A stretch of DNA of 58,146 nt from positions 1 through 58,146 of the forward strand of contig RPFO01002339.1 of the NCBI GenBank assembly GCA_009746045.1. Direction: 5' to 3'. Position 1 is the stretch's first letter. Each line of letters opens with the position of its first letter. A model generated the notes under the pieces. It was not told the origin of the DNA. It saw nothing but the letters and a program-made list of their open reading frames with translations, and searched no databases. Source of the DNA: Mesostigma viride (taxonomy: Eukaryota > Streptophyta > Mesostigmatophyceae > Mesostigmatales > Mesostigmataceae). Made by a program: the position numbers and the translations under genes. Positions 38,486-48,496 of the stretch are shown here, piece after piece.

Positions 38486-39175
38486 TTAATAGTGATTCCC
38501 GGTTATTTGTTTGTACATATCTTCTAAAGCATATTGCCGTTCGGCTAAAGCAGCTTGATTTTTCACATTTTGTATCGCGCGTTCTGACTGCCTTGCGACC
38601 TTGTTAAGTAAAAAATCATGTTTAGCGCTCCATTCTTTATGATCTTCAGTCTCCTGCATGCTTGCTACGGGGCTTTGGAACCAAGTCCGGGGCTGCAAGA
38701 GACGAAACGGAGGACGCTGCGAAACGAAGCGGAACCCCGGCTCTGGTGGCGGGTTGTTGGCAGAAAAATCTTCCAACTCGATTTGAGCACGATCTATTGC
38801 TTCACTTGCTTCATTAAACTCAGCGGCTAACGCATTTTCGGTCGCATTTCGGGTTTGTTTGTTATTAAACAGCATCGCTTCAGGAACGCGCGATCTTAAC
38901 GTTGTGCTGGACGCGTGCAAGTTCATTCTGCTTTCGGGGTCGAGAATTGCGACGACTTGGTTAAACGGTTCGGGGTTCATCAACTCAAGCGGTGACTGCC
39001 CGGCTATAGGGTCGGAACGTTCGGAGCTATAGGGCCCGGCTGTTTTTACGCGATGCCTTCGAGGCTTCGATCGCTTGCTCATAGTAGCGTGTTGTGTGCA
39101 TTTAGCGCTTCTTTTTCCGCAACAGGAACGCGTGCACTGACGCCCTTTGGCCGTAAACGCGCGACACCTGGACAT
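38486..39175 (-). CDS. C-X9-C-X11-C-X2-H protein with helical tail
   Basis: 229 residues from the ATG at 39175. The N-terminal motif CRAFTAKGRQC ... C-T-Q-H matches the small zinc family, with two extra Cys in the centre. A basic stretch (KRSKPRRHRVK) could be a nuclear signal. The remaining about 180 residues are helical, polar and Asn/Glu/Gln-rich. TTTATAG lies immediately upstream on the minus strand. Function is unknown. Convergent with 38110-38472, 13 bp apart. Confidence 0.6.
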   Translation of the reverse strand: MSRCRAFTAKGRQCTRSCCGKRSAKCTQHATMSKRSKPRRHRVKTAGPYSSERSDPIAGQSPLELMNPEPFNQVVAILDPESRMNLHASSTTLRSRVPEAMLFNNKQTRNATENALAAEFNEASEAIDRAQIELEDFSANNPPPEPGFRFVSQRPPFRLLQPRTWFQSPVASMQETEDHKEWSAKHDFLLNKVARQSERAIQNVKNQAALAERQYALEDMYKQITGNHY

Positions 39176-39425
39176 TTATAGAATGTAACGCAAAAAAAAA
39201 AACACTGACTTCTTCAGAATTTGTGAGTTACTATCGACCAATAAGCAAAGGACAAAGTATACGCAACTTGTGAGTAAAGTATGCAACTTCGTGTAAGAAC
39301 GCGTTCGTTCCGCCCCCGGTTATATGTCCGCCTACGATGACATCAGCGTGTTCGGACAATGAGACTATTTGTTTGTCTTGTGGTTTTGCAAGTCTTCACC
39401 ATACTCTCATCCAAAGAGAGCGGAA

Positions 39426-39917
39426 ATGGCTCTTCTCGCCGCTCGAGCCTCTTTTACCCATCCGCTTTTTGTACTCGCAAGTGAAAACGCCAAGCACTGG
39501 ATATTTACTCTCAAAAGCCTCCCGGGTTTTACGGTGGATGAAAACAAGGAAATCAAGGTCAGGAAAGATGACCGACTTATTCTCGGGAAGGACCTCTGCC
39601 ACGCAGCTTCGAATGGTACAAAATTATTCAAAAACTGGTGGAGGCTTGACAGCGTGCGCGAGTTCGCTGAAGAATTGAAGTCCGATATCGAGGGTCGGAT
39701 CACAACTGATCCGACCTCCACCACGGTATATGAAGAGGTCACTACCGGCTTAAACGACGAGCGCGGGACTTGGATTCATCCCCGTCTCGTCACCCAGATG
39801 GCAGCATGGCTGAGTCCCAAGTTTGCCGTCAAGGCAGGGTCGTGGGTAGACCGCATCCTGTCGATCCAAAAGATCTGCGAGTCGTACGGTATAACCGTCA
39901 CTTCTGAAACTCTGTGA
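39426..39917 (+). CDS. KilA-N domain protein, short copy
   Basis: 163 residues from the ATG at 39426 (MALLAARASFTHPLFVLASE). The KilA-N pattern is clear: FTVDENKEIKVRKDDRL, then LCHAASNGTKLFKNWW, then GTWIHPRLVTQMAAWLSPKFA and a final WVDRIL. KilA-N domains bind DNA and are typical of phages and large DNA viruses. This copy stops soon after the domain, unlike its downstream paralogue at 40066, with which it shares most of its sequence. The ATG is preferred over an upstream frame extension because the paralogue starts at the same point. Confidence 0.85.
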   Translation: MALLAARASFTHPLFVLASENAKHWIFTLKSLPGFTVDENKEIKVRKDDRLILGKDLCHAASNGTKLFKNWWRLDSVREFAEELKSDIEGRITTDPTSTTVYEEVTTGLNDERGTWIHPRLVTQMAAWLSPKFAVKAGSWVDRILSIQKICESYGITVTSETL

Positions 39918-40065
39918 AAGAGATAGTAAGCTATTTATATATATTTAATGAATCTTTCCACATCCTGATGACATCGGCGTCTTCGCACTCAGTGTCTATA
40001 AGTTTGTCTTGCGTTGGTGTGAACCCTGACTCTGCTTCCATCATTCTCGGATAGAACGATCGGCC

Positions 40066-41112
40066 ATGGCTCTTCACATCCCTCGAACCTCTTTTACCCA
40101 CCCGCTTTTTGTACTGGCCAGCGAGAACGCCAAGCACTGGATATTCACTCTTAAAAACCTTCCAGGTTTCACGGTGGACGAAAAGAAAGAAGTCAAAGTC
40201 CGGAAAATCGACCGTTTAATCCTCGGGAGGGATCTTTGCCACGCAGCTTCAAATGGCACCAAAGCATTCAAGGACTGGTGGAGGGGCGACAACGCACAAG
40301 CGTTTGCGAGGTCGTTAGAAAGACGTCTCGGGGGTCGAGGAGGAAACGCTCCGACCTCGACAAGCGTCTCTGAGACCGTGGCAACCGGTCCAAACGACGA
40401 TCGCGGCGTGTGGATCCACCCGAAGCTTGTGAACTCGTTGGCGATGTGGATCAGTCCAGACTTTGCCATCGAGGCCATGGACTGGGTGGACCGCATCCTG
40501 GCGGGCGACATCACCATGATGGAGGTGGTGCGAGACGCTCACGACGCGGCCCACGGCACCACGACGACGGTCGCAATCAAAACCGAACTCGGCGAGTCTC
40601 GCAAGCGTCCGAACTACGTGGAGCCTGTCCGAACGCTCCCTCCGAGCATGCGCGTGATTGCCAAGGATACCCAACACAAGTTCGGCGACTTCGTGTCCTC
40701 CGTCCTGCCTAAAGAACGAATCGGCACCATGATGATGTTCTTGGGAGACAAGGCCTGCGAGGCGGCAACAGGAGACACAGCGAGTGCGCTTAAGCGACTT
40801 AATGGTATCAACACTGGCAGCGCTCGAGACGTGATGAACGACGAGCAGCTCGAGAACGTCGATTACTTCATGCGCAAAGTCATGAGACGCGCAAAAGCTG
40901 CTGGGGATCAAGTCGACCTTCACGAGATTGCAGTCGACGTGAAGAGAGACATGGCGACGTTCGTCGCGCCTTCGACGGGGCCCACGCCGAAAGAGATCGT
41001 GAAAAAGAACAAGCAAGACATAAAAGACGATTTGTCTGTCACGCGCCCTTTGAACGTCGAGAGGTTCACGAGGCGCGCCTTGATCAAAAGCGCGCAAGAG
41101 TCGGCCGCCTGA
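40066..41112 (+). CDS. KilA-N domain protein with extra C-terminal domain
   Basis: 348 residues from the ATG at 40066 (MALHIPRTSFTHPLFVLASE). The first about 150 residues form a KilA-N domain (LCHAASNGTKAFKDWW; GVWIHPKLVNSLAMWISPDFA; WVDRIL). After a linker with basic residues (SRKRPNYVEPVR), a second, mostly helical region (about 195-348) follows that I do not recognise. It is a tandem paralogue of 39426-39917, 148 bp downstream. Probably a DNA-binding regulator. TATATATATTTAATG is located upstream. Confidence 0.85.
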   Translation: MALHIPRTSFTHPLFVLASENAKHWIFTLKNLPGFTVDEKKEVKVRKIDRLILGRDLCHAASNGTKAFKDWWRGDNAQAFARSLERRLGGRGGNAPTSTSVSETVATGPNDDRGVWIHPKLVNSLAMWISPDFAIEAMDWVDRILAGDITMMEVVRDAHDAAHGTTTTVAIKTELGESRKRPNYVEPVRTLPPSMRVIAKDTQHKFGDFVSSVLPKERIGTMMMFLGDKACEAATGDTASALKRLNGINTGSARDVMNDEQLENVDYFMRKVMRRAKAAGDQVDLHEIAVDVKRDMATFVAPSTGPTPKEIVKKNKQDIKDDLSVTRPLNVERFTRRALIKSAQESAA

Positions 41113-41155
41113 TCCCGACACGTGTAGTTTTTTTGAAGTGAATTAGTATGCGATC

Positions 41156-41521
41156 ATGAAGTGCGGACGCACGACGGCTAAGGGAGGAAGATGCGCGATT
41201 GTTGTGAAGAAGGGGAGCCATTGTCGGTTTCATGGGAAGCCGAAACACCGCGGGGCGAGCACGAAGACAAAACGTCGTCGAATCAGACACGTTGCACGCA
41301 ACCCTTCGACAGCGAACGTTTCATTTTTGAACGTTTCCCACGACTCCAACCGAACGCTCCCAATGTCAAATACCCAGATAGACAATATCGGGGAGATACA
41401 ATTCGTGGATGGACCCCCCCTCCCAGATCTCACGAGTCGGCGCGACGCCCATCGAGCTCTCGCCAACCGTCGCTCCAACGGCGGGCCGTGCCCGACGGCG
41501 AGGCGACGTGCGGATTTCTAA
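41156..41521 (+). CDS. Small C-X9-C-X9-C-X2-H protein
   Basis: 121 residues from the ATG at 41156 (MKCGRTTAKGGRC). The four-ligand N-terminus (CGRTTAKGGRC, then CRFH) matches the 38110 and 38486 genes. A very basic segment follows (HRGASTKTKRRRIRHV), then a polar tail. An overlapping frame at 41191 is only a shadow. It follows the KilA-N pair in the same orientation. Confidence 0.6.
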   Translation: MKCGRTTAKGGRCAIVVKKGSHCRFHGKPKHRGASTKTKRRRIRHVARNPSTANVSFLNVSHDSNRTLPMSNTQIDNIGEIQFVDGPPLPDLTSRRDAHRALANRRSNGGPCPTARRRADF

Positions 41522-41646
41522 CTTAAACACCCCGCCAAGGACCGGCGGGTACGGTGCTCACCAGGACAACGAGGAATTGCGTGACACCGCGACCTCGCAA
41601 TATAGACCACTTCGGTAGGGCCGGTTAATATGAAATTCTGAATAAA

Positions 41647-44570
41647 TCATGCATTTATCTTGCAACACTGAGTCTCGTACGCGCTCCTACTCGCTGTGCC
41701 CTTGAGCTCGCTCGTTACCAGCTGCTTCCTCGTGATCTGAAACCGCATGCGTCTGTACACGCGCACGAAACGGTCCCTTTCGCACGTGTTGAGGTCCATC
41801 AACTTGAACGTCTTCTTGTCCCGAAGCGCGTACGCGTTCAGATGCTGGTCGATAGCGATCGGGTTGTTCCCTCCGTCCGCCAGAAAGTCGATCAGATGAC
41901 CGCCCGATAGCGTCTCGAATTCGTACCGATGCGCCCCGATGTACGCGAAACGCGATTTTGAGACGCGGACGAGCACGCCGTTGTCTCTCGAGCTCGCATC
42001 AGCGTCTAATCCTACGCAAACATCACAAGTTTTCGCGTGATAGCGTGCGAGAGCCTTACAGTCACCCGTGACGTCGACGATCGTGACTGTGTCGTCGGGG
42101 TGGGTGCATATGAGCGAGCGGAGGCCGTCCACGTCGATGTAAATCATATTCTTACGTTGAGCATTGTGATGTTGTCTCAGTGTATGAATGTTTCTCGCAA
42201 TAAAGTCTGCGACATTTTGATCTAGTTGCACGAATTCTTTACCTTTTGAACCGCTGAAAGGAAGTCTTTGCGCCGCTGCTTTAACCAATGTCTTTGCGTT
42301 TCCACCTTCCGGTGCCCGAAAAAGATTTAAAGCGTTCCAGATATCCATTGAAGCGTTCTCGTCCCCGATTGCGGCGGCGTTCCCCTCATTTGCAAGAAGT
42401 TTTGCAATATTATCTTCAGTGACCCTACTCTCTTGTACTAGTTTCTCAAAAGTTTTAAGCTCTTCCGTTTTGTCAACTCCCTTTCGCGTTTGCAGGTTGA
42501 ATCTTTCAATTTTTGACGGATCGATGACAGGCAGCTCTTTGGTTACCACCACTTCCTTCTGTAACAAATCCTCAAATTTCTTAACTCGGGATTGTATCTC
42601 GTTCTGAAGTGTTTTATAATCCGGTATTAACTTGGTTTGAGCCCCGTCGGAACTTGTGTACTTTGCGTCAAGCGTATTTCTGATTGTTTGGTCGTGTCCT
42701 TCTGCTTTTGCTGATACGAGTTCTTCGATGAGCTGGGATACGAACGCATCTTTGATCTCTTGAAAAAGCATGTCTACTCCGGTCTTTTCCCTTTTTCGAC
42801 GCGCTTCCATCGGATCGATCACCTTTTTTGCTGGTGCGCTCCCCAAAGCGGGTAGACCGCCGGGCGGAGGCTTAGGTGGGCCGGGCGGAAGCTTAGGTGG
42901 GCCGTTGGGCGGAAGCTTAGGTGGGCCGTTGGGCGGAAGCTTAGGTGGGCCGTTGGGCGGGGGAGGCGGAGCTTTACCTCCTTCGCCAGGCATGGCGGCA
43001 GACCCAAATATGCTCGGGTCGTGACGAATGGGAACGAAAGTGTTTATATCCGAGGGAAGCCCCGGTGAAGCAGTAGAGTAACGAAAAACTAACTCGTTGT
43101 CTCCGGGCTGTTCGTCCCCTAGTATCTCTTTGACCTTTTCCAAAACCGGCTCTGTCAAAAGTAGAGTCATTTTCGGTTTGGCGCCTACTTCCCGAAAAGG
43201 TATCTGTCCCTTATTCGAAACGACGTATCTCATGAGAGCTCGAGGGTTTATAGATTTTTTCATTTCTTCGCGCATGGTTCCAAAGGCATTTATATCGAGC
43301 TTTTTAGCGGGAATATCTGTCCAAAAAGTATCCCTGCCATCCGTCTCTCGCATCTCTTTTATTCCCCTGATTAGTTGCAAGGAGAGGTCCTTGTAGGTCG
43401 ATTCTGAAGCGGTCTCGTTCTCTATTTCGGAAACGCCAGAAAATAAGCTACGAAGGACACTTGGATGGACGTAAAAATCAGTGTACCCTTCGGATTTTTC
43501 AGGAAACGGTTTTACATCAACGGTGTTGATTTTTTTCCAAGCTTTATCCGGTTTTTTGCTATCAGACTCTAACTGCGATTTTATGTTCTTCATGAGTTCC
43601 GAGTAAGGTTTCGGTTTCGTCTGAAATCTCGCCTTTGCTAGTTCTTCGTTGTACGTGGGGTCGTCGAAGCGGTCGTTCGTCCTTGCGGCTGCTGCAAGTA
43701 ACGCATACGCTACTTGCACTGCCTCCTGTGGTGTCAGCTTGTCCCTAGGTTTGATTGCGTCAAAGTCTCCTTGAATCGCCCTTTGGACCCTGTCTGTTTC
43801 TTCAGGGGTCCGTTTTACCTCTTCTCTTTTTTTTCTTGCTTCTTCCCTTTCGCGCTTGTTTTGTTCTAGCTTTTGTACCTTCCATTCATCGTACTCCTTG
43901 TACTCTTTCCATTCGTCGGCATTAAGACGAAACGGGAGACCGTCATGGATTTCCCACCACATTTTTCTCGCCTCCTTCACCGGAAGGTGAGCGTACTTCG
44001 CCAGATAAGCATTCTGGTATTTATATTGTGGACCTGTGTCGACAGCGGCGGGTTCCTTTGAATCTTGTAGATTGTTTTTTTGAAAGATTTTTGGATTCGG
44101 TGGACCGGGGGGTGCCCTTAGCGGAACTTTGGGTGCCCTTGGTGGACCTGGGTTTGGAGCAGAAGGTGGAGAGTCTTCCGCGGGTAAATTAGCAGCAGAG
44201 CTTTGAGCTTGTTCAAGTGCTTTATCGATATTTTCAACTAATTCTTGTATAGCTTTAAGGTTATCGGGATGCTGATACTCCTTTTTTGTAGCGATAGAGC
44301 GGAGAGCTTCTTGTTGACTTTTCATTAAAGCAACGACTCTTTTAGTGTAGTCCGGATGGGCTTCTTTTATGAGGGCCTTTCCAGCGGCTTCTGATTCTAA
44401 TAGCGGGCTGGTTTTGTTTTTTGAGCCAGCTATGCGGCTGTTTCGTTTGTTGAAAAGGTCCGTTGTGATCTCTTCGGAACGTTTGTATCTCTTTTCCAAT
44501 ATTTTGCCTCGTTCCTCCTTGTTTAATTTTGGATCGGTTTTTACAAAGCGGTTTGAAAATTCCGTGTTTG
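41647..44570 (-). pseudogene. C-terminal part of a giant low-complexity protein, split by an LTR element
   Basis: It continues the frame of 47341-48406 after removal of the element at 44576-47340 and one CACCC copy; the joined frame has about 1329 codons. This part contains Lys/Glu-rich helices, Pro-rich tracts (GPPRAPKVPLRAPPGPP), a 24-bp/8-residue tandem (PPNGPPKL) at about 42860-42965, and a folded C-terminal 200 residues (MIYIDVDGLRSLICTHPDDT...; CDVCVGLDAD). It ends SAYETQCCKINA. No enzyme motif was recognised. Likely a virion or scaffold protein by analogy with its two paralogue-like neighbours. Confidence 0.75.
42860..42965 (-). repeat. 24-bp in-frame tandem repeat (Pro-rich)
   Basis: The TTGGGCGGAAGCTTAGGTGG-type unit is repeated three to four times. 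It encodes PPNGPPKL on the minus strand inside the giant protein. Confidence 0.7.
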
Positions 44571-44575
44571 CACCC

Positions 44576-45319
44576 TGTCAAATATCTAGCGATGTTTCTC
44601 TACTTTTGTCACGCATTATGTTATCACGCATTATATGCGGGGAAAATTGACGCCGTCAGCTAGGTGTTTATTTACACGACTTGTTGTTGGGTTTGCATCC
44701 CTATTAATTGCACCCACAGGTCGTTGACTAGTTTAATATCATATACAATGTTTGAGTGTACTAAAATCCGAATGATGTTGCTCGGAATACAGCAAGCGTT
44801 ACCTGTCAGCACCGTTACAGGTGCCGTAATTTACATCGGCTCTCTCCGGATCAGATCAGGTCCGCAGTTTGTGGTGCCGCCCTGGAGGCGATAGGACTTT
44901 GAGCCTATCAGACCACACACACAATGTACCATGATGTGGACAATAGATTACAGGCTGCAAAGTCGTTATTATCTAGTGTTCTTTCCGTGGTTGTAGAGAC
45001 GCTAAGCTGCAGTGCCGTCAGATGTAAATCAACGGTGCATAATGCATTAGCCGCCACTACTTTGTGTGCCTAGAGTTGTTTGCTTGCCTAGCCGTGTGTG
45101 GCCCCGACCCAGTGTTGGTCGTGTGACCCTGCCCAGTGTTGGCATTGTCATTTGCCCTGGCCCAGTGTTGGCTATGGTAGACTGCGCCCAGTGTTGGCCG
45201 CACCGTGTTTTCCACTCTCAGTAAACGTATTTTAATACAAGAAGTTTTTTCCATACACTTGTGCAATATCTGGGTCATAACAGGCAAAAGATCTTTCCTC
45301 CGAGCCCCGGTTTCTGACA
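44576..45319 (+). repeat. 5' LTR of the gag-only element
   Basis: 744 bp, TGTCA...TGACA. It includes four spaced copies of CCAGTGTTGG between about 45110 and 45200 in the 3' part, and a GATAGG/CCTATC hairpin near 44890. Confidence 0.92.
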
Positions 45320-45338
45320 TGGTATCGAGTAGCGAGTG

Positions 45339-45737
45339 ATGCCTATGAACCCATATTTTCCAATTCCCAACGACCGCAACCTGAGATCTGGAATTGAGCT
45401 TTTTCAATTTCCCGAAGAATCTTGCCCAGACTACCTCGCAAGAGCAAATCTGCTTTTTGCCCAAGTTGAAGACATCTTCCCGGGCGTGTTTCCTGAATCT
45501 GCCTACTGCCGCTGGCTCCTGCGTGGCATTCGACAAGAATTTTTCAACTGTGTGTGTTTCAGCGAACTTCCAGACTTTTCAATCAGAAATCTACAGGATC
45601 TGCTCGACAACAACGCAGTATCTCTGGAGAGATTAAATCACACTTTACTTCACATTACAAATCTCCAACGCAATCAAGAACATGTCGGGAGGTGCGCCAG
45701 CTGTGGCACGAGAAGTCAAGGAGAGCAGCGTTCTTAG
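45339..45737 (+). CDS. Extra ORF upstream of gag in the LTR element
   Basis: 132 codons from the ATG at 45339 (MPMNPYFPIPNDRNL), starting 20 bp after the 5' LTR and overlapping gag by 56 bp in another frame. The segment FPEESCPDYLARANLLFAQV looks like a helical, gag-type protein sequence rather than noise. I know no counterpart in ordinary copia elements. It may be an added factor or a remnant of a second gag. Confidence 0.45.
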   Translation: MPMNPYFPIPNDRNLRSGIELFQFPEESCPDYLARANLLFAQVEDIFPGVFPESAYCRWLLRGIRQEFFNCVCFSELPDFSIRNLQDLLDNNAVSLERLNHTLLHITNLQRNQEHVGRCASCGTRSQGEQRS

Positions 45738-46566
45738 TGCTCTCAAGAATCTCAACTTTGATGGGAGCGACCCCAAGAAATTCACCGGATTCCGAATCAA
45801 GGCGGAAGGGCAATTCGACGCCCTCGGATATTCAGATGTACTAGCTGGAAAGGATCCGATCGTGGTAAAGCAGCAAAAAATTGGTTACGCTGCCCTGATT
45901 GCTGGCCTCGACGGCAACGCGCTACTGCATGCCGCTACGGCCCCCAACAAGTATATGCACGAGGCGTGGACCGTCCTGGTTGACGTCTATGGACGTGACG
46001 AAACGACATCCACCCATCAGGCCGCGACACTTGAGGAACTGCTGTCAGCTGAGCAGATTCCCATGGATTCTGTTCCTGCAAATGTCAATCTCACCGAACG
46101 ATTGTACCTGCAATATAATAAATTAAGCAACAATAAACTCCATGATTCCATCCTGGTGACATCACACCGCCGCAGACTTCCTGCCCAGTATGGCCCCGTC
46201 CTGGCGGCGTACAACCTTCCCCCCGACTTGACGTGGAAAGACTACAAGACCGCCGTCCTGAAAGTGGACGACCATCTGCGTGTGCACCGCGCGGCCCAAG
46301 CTGGCAGCTCAGATTCCAGTGCACCAGTGTATCATACTGCTGCCTGCCCCCACTGTGCGGGTACTATCGACGAATCAGTCTTCCTCACCAAGGGTGGGAA
46401 AGTGCTGACCTGCAAGCACTGCCACCGTACCGGTCACACTGAGGATCGCTGCTGGTCCAAGAAGGCGGAGAACAAGTCCAAGAAACCTGAGGCGCACTTC
46501 ACCATGGACGGCGAGCCACTGGCTGACGACGTGGCAGATGTTCCTGCTGGTTTTTTCATTGAGTAG
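45682..46566 (+). CDS. copia-type Gag with CCHC zinc knuckle
   Basis: 294 residues from the ATG at 45682 (MSGGAPAVAREVKESS). The copia gag opening is seen (LNFDGSDPKKFTGFRIKAEG). A helical capsid-like region follows (ATLEELLSAEQIPMDSVP; ILVTSHRRRLPAQYGPVLAAY). CPHC is followed by the knuckle CKHCHRTGHTEDRC (C-X2-C-X4-H-X4-C). The frame is intact to TAG 46564-46566, so Gag may still be made. No pol follows. Confidence 0.85.
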   Translation: MSGGAPAVAREVKESSVLSALKNLNFDGSDPKKFTGFRIKAEGQFDALGYSDVLAGKDPIVVKQQKIGYAALIAGLDGNALLHAATAPNKYMHEAWTVLVDVYGRDETTSTHQAATLEELLSAEQIPMDSVPANVNLTERLYLQYNKLSNNKLHDSILVTSHRRRLPAQYGPVLAAYNLPPDLTWKDYKTAVLKVDDHLRVHRAAQAGSSDSSAPVYHTAACPHCAGTIDESVFLTKGGKVLTCKHCHRTGHTEDRCWSKKAENKSKKPEAHFTMDGEPLADDVADVPAGFFIE

Positions 46567-46596
46567 CCGGAATACGTGACATGCAGTATGGGGGTG

Positions 46597-47340
46597 TGTC
46601 AAATATCTAGCGATGTTTCTCTACTTTTGTCACGCATTATGTTATCACGCATTATATGCGGGGAAAATTGACGCCGTCAGCTAGGTGTTTATTTACACGA
46701 CTTGTTGTTGGGTTTGCATCCCTATTAATTGCACCCACAGGTCGTTGACTAGTTTAATATCATATACAATGTTTGAGTGTACTAAAATCCGAATGATGTT
46801 GCTCGGAATACAGCAAGCGTTACCTGTCAGCACCGTTACAGGTGCCGTAATTTACATCGGCTCTCTCCGGATCAGATCAGGTCCGCAGTTTGTGGTGCCG
46901 CCCTGGAGGCGATAGGACTTTGAGCCTATCAGACCACACACACAATGTACCATGATGTGGACAATAGATTACAGGCTGCAAAGTCGTTATTATCTAGTGT
47001 TCTTTCCGTGGTTGTAGAGACGCTAAGCTGCAGTGCCGTCAGATGTAAATCAACGGTGCATAATGCATTAGCCGCCACTACTTTGTGTGCCTAGAGTTGT
47101 TTGCTTGCCTAGCCGTGTGTGGCCCCGACCCAGTGTTGGTCGTGTGACCCTGCCCAGTGTTGGCATTGTCATTTGCCCTGGCCCAGTGTTGGCTATGGTA
47201 GACTGCGCCCAGTGTTGGCCGCACCGTGTTTTCCACTCTCAGTAAACGTATTTTAATACAAGAAGTTTTTTCCATACACTTGTGCAATATCTGGGTCATA
47301 ACAGGCAAAAGATCTTTCCTCCGAGCCCCGGTTTCTGACA
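46597..47340 (+). repeat. 3' LTR of the gag-only element
   Basis: 744 bp, identical by eye to 44576-45319, and followed by the target duplication CACCC. Confidence 0.92.
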
Positions 47341-48406
47341 CACCCGATATCGCATCTTTTCCTATATCTGAAATGGATTTTATGAGTAAATCTGCCTTAT
47401 TATTCAAGAACGGAAATTTTGACACTATGTACTTTGCATCTTCTTCCAGCGACTCTTTCGCGTCTAAAAAGCTGCCCATTTCGGTCCCAAGAGTAGTTGC
47501 CACGCTTTCCAAAGTGGATCTTGGATTTGAGAAAGCGCTTGTTAAGGAGGAACGCGCATTTTCGGTTTTTAGGATCGCATCTTTGTAAGCTTTATCGAGT
47601 TGGACGTGTCCCGTATGGATAAACTTTTTAGCTTGGATTTCTATATCCTCCTCGTCTTTAGTGATGGAAAATTCGGGTATTTCAAATGTTATGTAAGAGG
47701 GAGGGACTACCCCGTCTTTCGGTTTCGGTGTGGACCCCCCCTCCTTTCGCTCGTTTTCTGTTTCTAGGGAAACGTTTGCACCAAATGGGTTTGCCGAGAC
47801 ATCCTGTGTCTTTAAAGGTTTATTTTTTGACACGTCTACAGGCAATGAAAACGATTCAGGGGCTTTGGGTGTCTCTTCAGGTAATTTGAGTTCTGGCTCG
47901 CTCGGTCCTGCGATAGTGTGGGAGGGGTCCGCAGACGCGCTTGATTTATCTTTTTTCAATTCGGATGTTGGATTTTCGACTCCGGGTTCTCGGTGCGGGG
48001 CTTTTTTCTCGGGCAATTCAGGTTTGTGATCAGTAGACGCCGATTGGGGTATTGGACCATCGGATGCTTTCGTCGTCTCCGAGTCAGACTCTGCTTTGGA
48101 CGCGGGTTTTGAACCATCGGACGCTTTCATTCTCGGCGAGTCAGAACGTGGGGACGCGGGTCTTGAACCCCCGGTTGGTTTCATCGTCGGCGAGCCAGAC
48201 CCAGACGCGCCGACTGGGGACGCGGGTCTTGAACCTCCGGATCCTTTGCCAGCCGTGGAGCTCGTCGCTATTGATTTGGGCGTTGAAACGGCGTCTTCGA
48301 AGGTGTATCCGATAAAATCGCCGCAGCCGTAGTGTTTTGTAGCCAGATAGGGGTTTTTCAGACCAGAGTAACGAGATAACAGAAATGCCAGATCCGGAAA
48401 AGACAT
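47341..48406 (-). pseudogene. N-terminal part of the giant protein split by the LTR element
   Basis: The ATG at 48406 (MSFPDLAFLLSRYSGL) is preferred to an in-frame TTG at 48418. Residues about 17-32 hold the shared motif NPYLATKHYGCGDFIG. A long Ser/Pro/Lys region with tandem GGSRPASP / SDGSKPAS-type units follows, then a helical part (SNPRSTLESVATTLG). The insertion falls after ...GKDAISG. The frame continues in 41647-44570. Confidence 0.75.
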
Positions 48407-48496
48407 GGGACGTTTCAAGTCTTTTTACCTATATGGAAGCATAAATAATTGAAGGGCTTTCATCGTAAAGACGCTCGATTCGCAATGCAGGAACCA

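Larger units (their letters stand above)
44576..47340 (+). mobile_element. Gag-only LTR retrotransposon (TR-GAG-like), inserted in a gene
   Basis: A 2765-bp element with identical-looking 744-bp LTRs (44576-45319, 46597-47340) that start TGTCA and end TGACA. It is flanked by the 5-bp duplication CACCC (44571-44575, 47341-47345). The internal 1277 bp begin TGGTATCGAGTAGCGAG, resembling an initiator-Met-tRNA primer site, and end in a G-rich tract (ATGGGGGTG) as a polypurine tract. Only gag and one extra ORF are present; no protease, integrase, RT or RNase H. It must depend on a copia-type partner. It splits the minus-strand gene in frame. Confidence 0.92.
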
